64,000 nt of DNA from Ideonella sp. (GTDB lineage Bacteria; Pseudomonadota; Gammaproteobacteria; Burkholderiales; Burkholderiaceae_C): assembly GCA_015075545.1 (NCBI GenBank), contig JABTUC010000001.1, forward strand, positions 124,001-188,000. The letters are read 5' to 3'. Below the pieces are notes generated by a model that had not been told where the DNA came from, ran no database searches, and was given only the letters and a program-made list of their open reading frames with translations. This document shows positions 16,598 through 25,494 of the stretch, piece after piece. The first letter of the stretch is position 1; each line of letters opens with the position of its first letter. The position numbers and the translations under genes were made by a program.

Positions 16598-18016
16598 TCA
16601 GCTCGCCGCCGCCGTTTTCGTCGGCGCCCGCCACCCGCCGCCGAGCGCGCGAAACACGTCGGCCTGCGCCGCCGCAACGGCGCGGGCAGCGTCGGCGTTC
16701 TGCGCCTGCGCGGTCAGCGCCAGCCGGTCGGCGTTGATGACGTCGAGCCGGCTCGACTGCCCGCCGTCGTAGCGCACCCGCGTGAGGTCGGCGGCGCGCT
16801 GCAGCGCCTGCGCGCGGCGCTCGCCCGACTGCAGCGTGCGGCTCGCCTCGGCGTATGCGCCCAGCGCGTCGCGCACCTCCTTGAAAGCGACGGTGACGCG
16901 CTCGCGGTAGTCGAGCTCGATCTGCGTGCGCTGCGCCTGCGTGGCGTCGTACTGCGCGCCGATGCGGCCGGCGTCCCAGATCGGCTGCGTCAGCGCGGCA
17001 CCGAGGTTCCAGGCGATCGACGGCCCGTCGAACAGGTTGGACAGCTGCGTGCTGTTGAAGCCGTACGCCGCGGTCAGCGTGATGCCCGGAAAGTACGCCG
17101 CGCGCGCCGCGTCGACGCGCGCACCGGCGGCGCGCAGCCGCGCCTCGGCGGCCTGCACGTCGGGGCGGCGCAGCAGCAGGTCCGACGGCAGCCCCGCGGG
17201 CACGCCGCTGGCGTGCAGCGTGAAGGTGTCGGCGCGCGCGATGCCCTGCTCCAGCAGCGCCTTCGGCGAGCGGCCGAGCACCAGCGCGAGCGCGCGCTCG
17301 GCCTCGCCGCGCGCGCGCTCGAGCTTGGGCAGCTGCGCCTCGTTGTCGATCAGCTCGGCGTCGAGCTGCGCGATGTCGAGCGCCGAGACGTCGCCGGCAT
17401 CGAAGCGCTTGCGCTGCAGCGCCAGGCTGTCGCGCTGCGCCTGCACCGCGCGGCCGTACAGCACCACCTGCGCGTCGAGCGACTGCAGCGCGACGTACGA
17501 CTGCACCACCTGCGCGGCCAGCGCGGTGCGCAGCGTGTCGCGCGCGTACTCGCTGGCCAGCAGCTCGTCGCGCGCGGCGGCGCTCAGGTTGGCCGCGCGC
17601 GACCACAGGTCGAGTTCGTACGACACGCCGAGGCCGGCGCGCAAGTCGTTGTAGACCAGCCGGTCGCCGCCGGCGGCCAGCGGCGCATTCGGCCCCAGCC
17701 GCTGGCGCGCTGCCGACGCGCTGGCGTCGACGCGCGGCAGCCGCTCGGCGTGCGCGGCGCGCAGCGCCGCGCGCGACTCGGCGATGCGTGCCATCGCGCG
17801 CGCGAGGTCGCGGTTGTTGGCCAGCGCCTCGGCCACCAGCGCGTCGAGCTGCGGGTCGCCGAAGCTCTTCCACCAGTCGGCCTGCACCTCGGACACCGCG
17901 CGGCCGGCGGGCAGCTCGAGCTGCGGGGTCTCGTGCTTCTGCGCCGGCGGCACCGCGCAGCCCGCGAGCACGGCGGCGGCGAGCGCAAGCGCGCTGAAGG
18001 GTCGAATGCGCTTCAC
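16598..18016 (-). CDS. RND efflux system outer membrane lipoprotein, NodT/OprM family
   Basis: This 472-residue channel protein docks on the pump and lets drugs leave through the outer membrane. The N-terminus is a lipoprotein signal (LALAAAVLAGCAVPP, lipid-anchored Cys near residue 18). The QADWWKSFGDPQLDALVAEALANN segment and the later repeat around ATLTQPIWDAGRIGAQYDATQAQ are the two halves of the TolC-type fold. The start is GTG at 18016, preceded by GGAGAA. It overlaps the stop of the pump gene by 4 bp (GTGA), so the third gene of the operon is translationally coupled. Confidence 0.94.
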   Translation of the reverse strand: MKRIRPFSALALAAAVLAGCAVPPAQKHETPQLELPAGRAVSEVQADWWKSFGDPQLDALVAEALANNRDLARAMARIAESRAALRAAHAERLPRVDASASAARQRLGPNAPLAAGGDRLVYNDLRAGLGVSYELDLWSRAANLSAAARDELLASEYARDTLRTALAAQVVQSYVALQSLDAQVVLYGRAVQAQRDSLALQRKRFDAGDVSALDIAQLDAELIDNEAQLPKLERARGEAERALALVLGRSPKALLEQGIARADTFTLHASGVPAGLPSDLLLRRPDVQAAEARLRAAGARVDAARAAYFPGITLTAAYGFNSTQLSNLFDGPSIAWNLGAALTQPIWDAGRIGAQYDATQAQRTQIELDYRERVTVAFKEVRDALGAYAEASRTLQSGERRAQALQRAADLTRVRYDGGQSSRLDVINADRLALTAQAQNADAARAVAAAQADVFRALGGGWRAPTKTAAAS

Positions 18017-21000
18017 GCCGGTTCTCCTTTCATGTCGGGCAGCGCCGGGCCGGCGCGGTGGGCGTGGTGATGCGCAGCGGCCGCGGCGGCCTGCGCATGC
18101 GCGTGCAATGCTTCGTCGCGCATCTCCTCGGTCGAACGCGCCTCGCGCAGCCTGCGCGCGGTGATCAGCTTGAAGAACATCGGCACGAAGAAGATCGCCA
18201 GGAAGGTCGCGGCCAGCATGCCGCCCATCACCCCTGTGCCCACCGAGCGCCGAGCGCCGGCGCCGGCGCCGCTGGAGAACGCCAGCGGCATCACGCCGAG
18301 GATGAACGCCAGCGAAGTCATGATGATCGGCCGGAAGCGCAGCCGCGCCGCCTCGAGCGCGGCCGCCGACGCGCTCAGGCCCTCGTGCACCTTGAGCGAC
18401 GCGTACTCGACGATCAGGATCGCGTTCTTCGCCGCCAGCCCGAGCAAGGTGACCAGGCCGATCTGGAAATACACGTCGTTGGTCATGCCGCGCAGCCACA
18501 CCGCGGCCAGCGCGCCGAAGGTGCCGAACGGCAGCGCCAGCATCACCGACAGCGGCAGCGACCAGCGCTCGTACTGCGCCGACAGGATCAGGAACACCAT
18601 CAGCGCGCCGAGCAGCAGCGCGATACCCGAAGTGCCCGAGCTGCGCTTCTCCTGGTACGACGCGCCGCCCCAGTCGAAGCTGAAGTCCGGCGGCAGCACC
18701 TGCTTGGCGATGCGCTCGGCCTCGGCGATCGCCTGGCCCGAGCTGACGCCGGGCGCCGCCTGGCCGAACAGCTTCACCGCCGGCAGGTTGTTGAAGCGGT
18801 CGAGCATCTCGGGGCCCGACGAGTACTTCACGCTGGCCAGCGCCGACACCGGCACCATCTGGCCGGACTGCGAGCGCACCCACATGCGGCCGATGTCGTC
18901 GGGGCTGCGGCGGTAGCCCGCCTCGGCCGACATCAGCACCTGCCAGGTGCGGCCGTACTTGTTGAAGTCGTTGACGTAGTAGCTGCCGAGCGTGGCCGAC
19001 AGCGTGTTGAACACCTCGTCGACCGGCACGCCGAGCGCCTTGGCGCGCTCGCGGTCGACGTCGACGTAGAGCTGCGGCGTGCTGGCGCGCCACAGCGTCT
19101 GCACGCCGCCGAGCAGCGGGCTCTTCGACGCCGCGCCCATGAACTGCTGCGACACCTGCGCCAGCCGCTTGGGCCCGCCCTCGCCGCGGTTCTGGATGTA
19201 CAGCTCGAAGCCGCCGGCGGTGCCCAGGCCGAAGATCGGCGGCGGGTTGAACGCCAGCACCAGCGCCTCCTTGATGTGCGCGGTCTTCATGAACAGGTCG
19301 CCCACCAGCGCCTGCACCGGCAGCGGCCGCTCGTTCCACGGCTTCTGCGTCACGAAGATGGTGGCCGCGTTGTTGCGGTAGCCGCCGCCGAGGAAGTCGA
19401 AGCCGGTGAAGGCGATCGCGTCGAGGTTGTACGGGTTGGACTTGATCGCCTGCAGCACCTCGCCCACCACCGCGTCGGTGCGCTGCAGCGACGCGCCGTC
19501 GGGCAGGATCACCGCCGAGATGTAGTAGCCCTGGTCCTCGTCGGGCACCAGCGAGCCCGGCGTGATGCGCCACAGCCCCGCGGCCAGCACCACCATGCCC
19601 GCGAACAGCGCCAGCCCGACGCCGGCGCGCCGCACCATGAAGCCCACGCCTTGCGTGTAGCGGTGCGTCACCCTGGCGAACAGGGCGTTGAAGGCGCCGA
19701 AGAAGCGCCCCGGGTTCTTGTGCTCGTGCTTCAGGATCAGCACGCACAGGCTCGGCGTCAGCGTGAGCGCGACTAGACCTGAGATCACCACCGCGATCGA
19801 GATCGTCACCGCGAACTGGCGGTACAACTCGCCGGTGAGGCCGCCGAGAAAGGCGATCGGCACGAACACCGCGCACAGCGTGAGCACGATCGCGATCACC
19901 GGCCCCGACACCTCGCGCATCGCCTTGATCGCGGCGTCGCGCGCGGCCATACCCTCCTCGTGCATGATGCGCTCGACGTTCTCGAGCACGACGATCGCGT
20001 CGTCGACCACGATGCCGATCGCCAGCACCATGCCGAACAGCGTCAGCGTGTTGATCGAGTAGCCGAGCATTAGCAGCCCAGCCAGCGTGCCGATCAGCGA
20101 CACCGGCACCGCCACCACCGGAATGAACGTGGCGCGCCAGTTCTGCAGGAACAGGTAGACCACCAGGATCACCAGCACCATCGCCTCGGCCAGCGTCTTG
20201 GCCACCTCCTCGATCGACACCTTGACGAAGCGCGTGGTGTCGTACGGCACCGAGTAGACAATGCCTTTCGGGAAGCTCTTGGCGAGGCCGGCCACCGTGC
20301 GGTCGACCTCCTTGCCGACATCGAGCGCGTTGGCGCCCGGCTGCAGGAACACGCCCACCAGGGTGGCGGCCTTGCCGTTGATGCGGCCGATGAAGTCGTA
20401 GTCTTTCGAGCCCAGCTCGACGCGAGCCACGTCCTTCAGCCGCAGCGTGCTGCCGTCGGGGTTGGCGCGCACGATGATCTCTTCGAACTGCTTCGGGTCC
20501 GACAGCCGCCCCTGCGCGGTGATGGTGTAGACCATCTCCTGCGGGCCGCCGGTGGGCGCCTGGCCCACCTTGCCGGCGGCGAACTGCGCGTTCTGCTCGT
20601 TGATCGCGCGCGCGATGTCGGCGGTGGTGAGCTTGAGCTGCGCCATGCGGTCGGGCTCGAGCCAGATGCGCATCGCGTAGTCCTTGGCGCCGAAGATCTG
20701 CACGTTGGTGGTGCCCGGCACGCGCTTGAGGTGATCGAGCACGTTCAGCGTCACGTAGTTGCTGATCGTCAGGTCGCTCTGGCTGCCGTCGTCGGAGTAG
20801 AACGCCAGCACCTGCAGGAACGCCGAGCTGCCCTTCTCCACCGTGACGCCCTGGCGGCGCACCTCCAGCGGCAGCCGGGTCTCGGCCTGCTTGACTCGGT
20901 TGTTGACGAGCTGCGCCGCGTTATCGGCGTCGGTGCCGATGTCGAACGTGACCTGGATCTGCACCACGCCGTTGGACGACGAGGTCGAGCCCATGTAGAT

Positions 21001-21228
21001 CATGTGCTCGACGCCGTTGATCGCGTTTTCGAGCGGGGCGGCCACCGTCTGCTCGATCACCTCGGCGCTGGCGCCGGGGTAGATGGCGGTGACGGTCACC
21101 ACCGGCGGCGCGATCTCGGGGTATTGCGCGATCGGCAGCGAGCGCGTGGCCGAGAGGCCCGCGATCACGATGAAGATCGCCAGCACGGCCGCGAAGATCG
21201 GCCGGTCGATGAAGAAGCGCGAGAACAT
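18013..21228 (-). CDS. RND multidrug efflux transporter permease (HAE1 family, AcrB/MexF-like)
   Basis: This 1071-residue inner-membrane proton-driven pump exports hydrophobic drugs, dyes or solvents. The start MFSRFFIDRPIFAAVLAIF is characteristic. The proton-relay Asp pair lies in GIVVDDAIVVLENVER near residue 410, and GGLTGELYRQFAVTI follows. Twelve membrane segments and two large periplasmic loops are evident from hydrophobicity. The C-terminal tail contains a His/Ala-rich stretch. The ATG at 21228 follows GGAGCC at 6 bases. It is the second gene of an adaptor-pump-channel operon with no regulator gene next to it. Confidence 0.96.
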   Translation of the reverse strand: MFSRFFIDRPIFAAVLAIFIVIAGLSATRSLPIAQYPEIAPPVVTVTAIYPGASAEVIEQTVAAPLENAINGVEHMIYMGSTSSSNGVVQIQVTFDIGTDADNAAQLVNNRVKQAETRLPLEVRRQGVTVEKGSSAFLQVLAFYSDDGSQSDLTISNYVTLNVLDHLKRVPGTTNVQIFGAKDYAMRIWLEPDRMAQLKLTTADIARAINEQNAQFAAGKVGQAPTGGPQEMVYTITAQGRLSDPKQFEEIIVRANPDGSTLRLKDVARVELGSKDYDFIGRINGKAATLVGVFLQPGANALDVGKEVDRTVAGLAKSFPKGIVYSVPYDTTRFVKVSIEEVAKTLAEAMVLVILVVYLFLQNWRATFIPVVAVPVSLIGTLAGLLMLGYSINTLTLFGMVLAIGIVVDDAIVVLENVERIMHEEGMAARDAAIKAMREVSGPVIAIVLTLCAVFVPIAFLGGLTGELYRQFAVTISIAVVISGLVALTLTPSLCVLILKHEHKNPGRFFGAFNALFARVTHRYTQGVGFMVRRAGVGLALFAGMVVLAAGLWRITPGSLVPDEDQGYYISAVILPDGASLQRTDAVVGEVLQAIKSNPYNLDAIAFTGFDFLGGGYRNNAATIFVTQKPWNERPLPVQALVGDLFMKTAHIKEALVLAFNPPPIFGLGTAGGFELYIQNRGEGGPKRLAQVSQQFMGAASKSPLLGGVQTLWRASTPQLYVDVDRERAKALGVPVDEVFNTLSATLGSYYVNDFNKYGRTWQVLMSAEAGYRRSPDDIGRMWVRSQSGQMVPVSALASVKYSSGPEMLDRFNNLPAVKLFGQAAPGVSSGQAIAEAERIAKQVLPPDFSFDWGGASYQEKRSSGTSGIALLLGALMVFLILSAQYERWSLPLSVMLALPFGTFGALAAVWLRGMTNDVYFQIGLVTLLGLAAKNAILIVEYASLKVHEGLSASAAALEAARLRFRPIIMTSLAFILGVMPLAFSSGAGAGARRSVGTGVMGGMLAATFLAIFFVPMFFKLITARRLREARSTEEMRDEALHAHAQAAAAAAHHHAHRAGPALPDMKGEPA

Positions 21229-21247
21229 GCGAAAGGCTCCTTGTCGA

Positions 21248-22573
21248 CTACCTGGCCTTCGGCGCATCGGCGGCCGCCACCTTGGCGCCGGCCGGCGCGG
21301 CGCCGCCACGCGGTGCGCTGGCTGTGCCGCCGCTCGCGCTGGCAGCGGCGCCCGCCTGCGCCACCACGATCGGCGCGCCGGGGAAGAAGATGCGCGCGGT
21401 GCCGTCGACGATCACCGGGTCACCAACGGCCAAGCCGCCGGTGATGACCCAGCGGTCGCCCACCTGCTCGCCCACCTGCACCGGCTTCGGGCTGGCCTTG
21501 CCGCCGGCCGCGACGTAGACGAACTTGCCCTGCGGCCCCTCGAGCACCGCTCGCGTCGGCACCAGCATCGCGTGCGGCATCGTGGCGCCGGTGAGGCGCA
21601 CGCGAACGAACTGGCCCGGCTTCAGCAGGCCATCGGGGTTCGGCACCTCGGCTTCGGCTTCCACCGTGCCGGTGCTGCCCGACACGCGCGTGTCGCTGAA
21701 CAGCAGCTTGCCCTTGCGCGGGTAGACGCTGCCGTCGGCGAGCTTGATCTCGACCGTGAACGCCTCGTTGGGCGGCAAGCGCAACTGGCCCGCTGCAACC
21801 TCGGCGCGCCACTTCAACTGGTCGGTCTCGGCGATGCCGAAGCGCACCTTCACCGGGTCGGTCTGGGTGAGCGTGGTCAGCAGCGTGCCGGGCCCGGCGA
21901 CCAGCGTGCCCTCGCTCACCTGCGAGCGCCCCACCGCGCCGGCCAGCGGCGACTCGACGCGCGTGTAGTCCAGGTTCAGCGCCGCCTCGGCGCGCCGCGC
22001 CTGCGCGCCCTTCAAGTCGGCGCGCGCCACGGCTTCGGCCGACGCCGCGTCGTCGACCTCGCGCTGGCTCACTGCGCGCGCCTCCCACAGCGGCTTCAGA
22101 CGATTGAGCGTGCGCGTGGCCTGAGCGAGCCTGGCCTCGGCCGACGCGACGTCGGCATCGGCCTTGGCCAGCGCCACCTGGAACGGCACCGGGTCGATCG
22201 TGTACAGCGACTGGCCCTTGCGCACCGTGCCGCCCTCGGTGAAGTTGCGCTTCAGCAGGATGCCCGACACGCGCGCGCGCACCTCGACGTCGCGCGAGCC
22301 CGCGGTCTGGCCGACGTACTCGTAGCTCATCGGCAGCGCGGTGGTGGCCACCGCGGCCACGCTCACCGCCGCCGGCGGCGGGCCCTGGTGAGCGCCTGCG
22401 CCCTGCGCGTGCGAGGCTTCGCCGCACGCCACCAGCGCGATCGACGCAGCGGCGATGCTGGCCAGCACCACGGCGGCGTGCAAGGCGTCGGCGCGGCGCC
22501 GGCAGGCGCGCAACTCGGACGACAGCGGCGAGCCCGGCGCGGTGACGACAGGCGAGGGGCAGTTGGTCTTCAT
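21248..22573 (-). CDS. RND efflux periplasmic adaptor subunit (membrane fusion protein)
   Basis: This 441-residue protein bridges the pump and the outer-membrane channel. It has a long N-terminal extension before a hydrophobic segment and a lipobox-like IALVACGEA (Cys near residue 50). The barrel-sandwich half motifs VEVRARVSGILLKRNFTEGGTVRKGQ and DYTRVESPLAGAVGRSQVSEGTLV are visible with the alpha-hairpin between them. The C-terminus is Ala/Gly/Pro-rich. The ATG at 22573 is weakly supported by AGAGG about 10 bases upstream. The gene is 19 bp from the pump gene and first in the operon. Confidence 0.93.
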   Translation of the reverse strand: MKTNCPSPVVTAPGSPLSSELRACRRRADALHAAVVLASIAAASIALVACGEASHAQGAGAHQGPPPAAVSVAAVATTALPMSYEYVGQTAGSRDVEVRARVSGILLKRNFTEGGTVRKGQSLYTIDPVPFQVALAKADADVASAEARLAQATRTLNRLKPLWEARAVSQREVDDAASAEAVARADLKGAQARRAEAALNLDYTRVESPLAGAVGRSQVSEGTLVAGPGTLLTTLTQTDPVKVRFGIAETDQLKWRAEVAAGQLRLPPNEAFTVEIKLADGSVYPRKGKLLFSDTRVSGSTGTVEAEAEVPNPDGLLKPGQFVRVRLTGATMPHAMLVPTRAVLEGPQGKFVYVAAGGKASPKPVQVGEQVGDRWVITGGLAVGDPVIVDGTARIFFPGAPIVVAQAGAAASASGGTASAPRGGAAPAGAKVAAADAPKAR

Positions 22574-22933
22574 GCGGACGAACCTCTGGTCTTCGATCTG
22601 AATGGACAGTGACCGCCATGCACCCGGCGCGGCGGCTCGTGAACGCCGGCGGGCGATGGAGGCGGAACTCCCGAAGGAGGCGCAGTCTAGGGAGCGGTGG
22701 GTGACCTCATCGTTTGCGCGAAGGCGGTCGAACGTTTCAGCTGAAATGCAACGCGGCGACGCACGCGGCACACGCGCCCCCCGATGCAACGACGTTCGGC
22801 GAACCGCGAAATCGACATCGGCCGTGCGCGGCCGTCAGACGAACGAGCGCATGCCCCGCCGGTGGCGATGGCCGCCGGCTGCTGACAGCGTGGTGTCAGC
22901 AGGCGGGCCGACGCTCGTCAGCCCGCCAGTGCG
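22574..22933. promoter_or_regulatory. Intergenic region upstream of the RND efflux operon, with a 12-bp palindrome
   Basis: These 360 bases hold no convincing gene. They lie upstream of the efflux operon, so its promoter should be here. A perfect 12-bp palindrome (TTTCAGCTGAAA) lies at 22735-22746, about 160 bp before the adaptor start, and could be an operator. No -10/-35 pair is clear. Confidence 0.4.
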
Positions 22934-24097
22934 TCAAGGCGTACCGTCGACGACAGCAGCGAACCCGGCCCGAGCGATCTCGGCCGAGACGCGCTCGATC
23001 CCTTGCACCTGGTCGACGATCCAGCCGCGCCGCGCATCGACGTCTGGCATCGCATCGCGCAAGGTGCGCACCGCGCGTGCATCGTCGCCCCGGCCTGCTT
23101 TGATCTCGATGGCCACGCGCTCGTTGCCGCGCTCGAGCACGAGATCGACTTCGGCGCCGGCAGCCGTGCGCCAGAAATAGGCCAGACCACCCGGATGCGC
23201 GATGCGCTCCCGGCGCAGCACGTCTTCGATGACGAAGCCTTCCCAACTGGCGCCACGCGCGGGGTGATCGGCCAACTCCTGCGCGGTGGAAATGTTCAAC
23301 AGGTGGTGCAACATTCCGCTGTCGCGAAGGTAGACCTTGGGCGCCTTGGTCAGGCGCTTGCCCACGTTGCGAAAGTACGGCGGCAGCCTGCGCACCAGAT
23401 GGATCGATTCCAGCACATCGAGGTGGCGCAACAGCGTGTGGTACGACACGCCGAGCGACGATCCCAATGCCGAGGCGTTGAGCAGACCACCGTGCTGGTG
23501 CGCCAGCATCGTAAGCAGACGCCTCATGAACAACGGATCGGCGCGAACGCCGTACTGCGGCAGGTCGCGCTCGAGAACGAGGCGCAGATAGCTCTCCCAC
23601 CACATCCGCGCATCGCCCCGCAGCGCGTCGGGAAAACCACCCTTGAGCCACACCGCCTGCCACGGCGCGCCGGGCGACCCCGCCGCGGCCTCGCTGGCGG
23701 TGAGCGGATCGAGCTCGATCACCGCCGCGCGGCCGGCCAGCGACTCCGACACACCACGCACCAGAGCAGGTTGCGCCGAGCCAAGCACCACGAAGCGGCC
23801 GCGCCGCGCGCGCTGCGCGTCGACCGCGCCGCGCAGCGCAGCGAAGACCGACGGCACCGCCTGCGCCTCGTCGAGGATCAGGCGCTCGCCGACGGCGTCG
23901 AGCACGAAGCGGGCGTCCTGGCGGAAACGCTCGGCCGTGTTCGGATCTTCGAGGTCCAAATAGTGGTGCCGCGGGAACACCGCGCGCGCCAGCGTGGTCT
24001 TGCCGACCTGACGTGCGCCGAGCACCACCACCACGGGGAACGAAGCGGCGGCGGCACGCAGCGCAGCGGCGGCAGCGCGAGGAAACATGGCTTGCAT
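22934..24097 (-). CDS. AAA ATPase with C-terminal DUF4143 domain
   Basis: This 387-residue soluble protein joins an AAA-type ATPase to a DUF4143 domain. Walker A is GARQVGKTTL near residue 27, and Walker B is LILDEAQAVP near residue 72. The DUF4143 half contains the winged-helix-like SSLGVSYHTLLRHLDVLESIHLV segment and a nuclease-like end (GAEVDLVLERG, then VAIEIKAG) near residue 315. The family's function is not established; members are common in accessory and defence-rich regions. ATG at 24097 (or 24088, three codons in) is followed by a usual N-terminus, but no ribosome site is evident. It may belong to the accessory island to its right. Confidence 0.88.
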   Translation of the reverse strand: MQAMFPRAAAAALRAAAASFPVVVVLGARQVGKTTLARAVFPRHHYLDLEDPNTAERFRQDARFVLDAVGERLILDEAQAVPSVFAALRGAVDAQRARRGRFVVLGSAQPALVRGVSESLAGRAAVIELDPLTASEAAAGSPGAPWQAVWLKGGFPDALRGDARMWWESYLRLVLERDLPQYGVRADPLFMRRLLTMLAHQHGGLLNASALGSSLGVSYHTLLRHLDVLESIHLVRRLPPYFRNVGKRLTKAPKVYLRDSGMLHHLLNISTAQELADHPARGASWEGFVIEDVLRRERIAHPGGLAYFWRTAAGAEVDLVLERGNERVAIEIKAGRGDDARAVRTLRDAMPDVDARRGWIVDQVQGIERVSAEIARAGFAAVVDGTP

Positions 24098-24194
24098 TTT
24101 AGAAGACAGGGTTCTAATGTGCCAGTCTGATGCCCGCCGCCATCGGTGTACCCATCGCGGCGCAGGAAAGGATCGCTGCCGACAACGGTCCGCG

Positions 24195-24572
24195 TCAGAC
24201 GCGCCGGTGTCGCCACGGCGCCCACGCCAGGCACAGCCACCCGGCCAGGAACGCCACGCCGCCGAACGGCGTGATCGCGCCCAGCGCGCGCAGCCCCGTG
24301 AGGGCGAGCGCATAGAGACTGCCCGAGAACAGCAGCGTGCCGACGACGAACAGCCAGCCGGCGGCGGCGAGCGCGCGGCCGGGCCAGCGCGCATGCGCCA
24401 GCGCCACCGCGAGCAGCGCGAGCGCGTGCATCACCTGGTAGCGCACGCCGGTGTCGAACGTGGCCAGCAACTCGGGCGCGAGGCGCGCCTTCAGCCCATG
24501 CGCGGCGAAGGCGCCGAGCGCGACACCGAGGAAACCGGAGATGCAGCCGAGGGTGAAGAAGAGGCGGTCCAT
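24195..24572 (-). CDS. DUF423 family small membrane protein
   Basis: This 125-residue inner-membrane protein belongs to DUF423 (YgdD/TMEM256-like). The pattern GCISGFLGVALGAFAAHGLKARL at the N-terminus, YQVMHALALLAVAL near residue 44 and LRALGAITPFGGVAFLAGW near 93 are family hallmarks. Four membrane segments are expected. Function is unknown. It lies 12 bp after the end of the broken NERD-domain gene, on the same strand, and probably marks the edge of the ancestral chromosome next to the accessory island. Confidence 0.92.
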   Translation of the reverse strand: MDRLFFTLGCISGFLGVALGAFAAHGLKARLAPELLATFDTGVRYQVMHALALLAVALAHARWPGRALAAAGWLFVVGTLLFSGSLYALALTGLRALGAITPFGGVAFLAGWLCLAWAPWRHRRV

Positions 24573-24584
24573 GCGTCGCAGGCC

Positions 24585-25494
24585 TCAAAGCTCTTGGCGA
24601 TAGGTTGGCCGCACGGTTCGGCAGCGTTGATCGATCTGGTATTCGATCTGCCTGACCTGCTGTTCGGTCAATCGCGAAGCGCGCCGATCGTCAAGCAAGC
24701 CGGCAAGTTGTTTACCGCTGTAGACACCCACGTCCCCACGACCCTTCAAGTCTACAAACCAACCAGGCAGGGCCACGATCGACGCCACGGCGACCTTGCT
24801 GCCGGTGGCGCGCGTCAACCATTCGGAGAGCCACCTGGCATTTCGAGCGGCTTGCTCCAGCGGAGCCGACGACGTGAAGTGCGGAAACACGAGTCGCTGT
24901 CCGTCGTAGACAACGGTTGCATCATGGGTGCCGCCGTTGCGGCTGCGGCTTCGAGAAGCCCTTCGTCTCGACGGCGAACACGCCTTGCGTGGCCACCACG
25001 ACGTGGTCGATGTTGAAGCCTTCAGCCGGCACGTCATGGAAGACCGCGGCGCCCCGCCGCGTCACCTTGCCCAGTTCTTGACCAATGGCCACCTCGCCGT
25101 CGAGACCGAGCCGCAGCCGATCGAGCTGCGCCGACAAGACCAGCAACTTGCGACTCGCAACCACCGCCACCCCAATAGCAAGCAGAGCCGCCACCGACAC
25201 GCGCGGCCATGTCTGGCCCCGGCCGAAGACGTACGACTGCCCAAGATGAAGACAGACAATCAGCATCGGGAAGAAGATCAAAGTCGCGAGCCATGCATCT
25301 GCCTGCTCGTTCACCCGATCGATCTGCTCGCGCAAGGTTTCACCCGGCAGGCGAAGCAAGTTCTCGGTCAAGGGCGAGCGCCTGGCAGCCCTGGCCGACC
25401 GCTTGCGCTTCAGCATGAAGATCAGTGCGACGGCCGGGCCGGCGGCCATGGCCAGCAGCAGCCCTAGCACCGCCAGCAGCGTCTCGGCGGTCAT
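24585..25494 (-). pseudogene. NERD-domain (nuclease-related) membrane protein, frameshifted
   Basis: The first frame (from ATG 25494) starts with a membrane segment (AVLGLLLAMAAGPAVALIF), a charged stretch, two more hydrophobic segments, and then a NERD core: LDGEVAIGQELGKV, NIDHVVVATQGVFAVETKGFS. This frame ends at a TGA right after KPQPQRRHP. The rest of the protein (NGGTHDATVVYDG, then VALPGWFVD) continues in another frame to 24585. One small indel near 24930-24950 explains this. NERD domains are PD-(D/E)XK-nuclease relatives; the E-T-K triad part is intact. The start overlaps the hsdM stop by 4 bp, which suggests the gene travelled and was translated with the restriction-modification locus. 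A sequencing error is possible. Confidence 0.75.

Noticed and set aside
18058-19776. Long open frame (572 codons) on the plus strand opposite the RND pump gene
   Set aside because: It is the antisense shadow of a high-GC coding gene, with His/Arg/Gln-rich composition and no domain.
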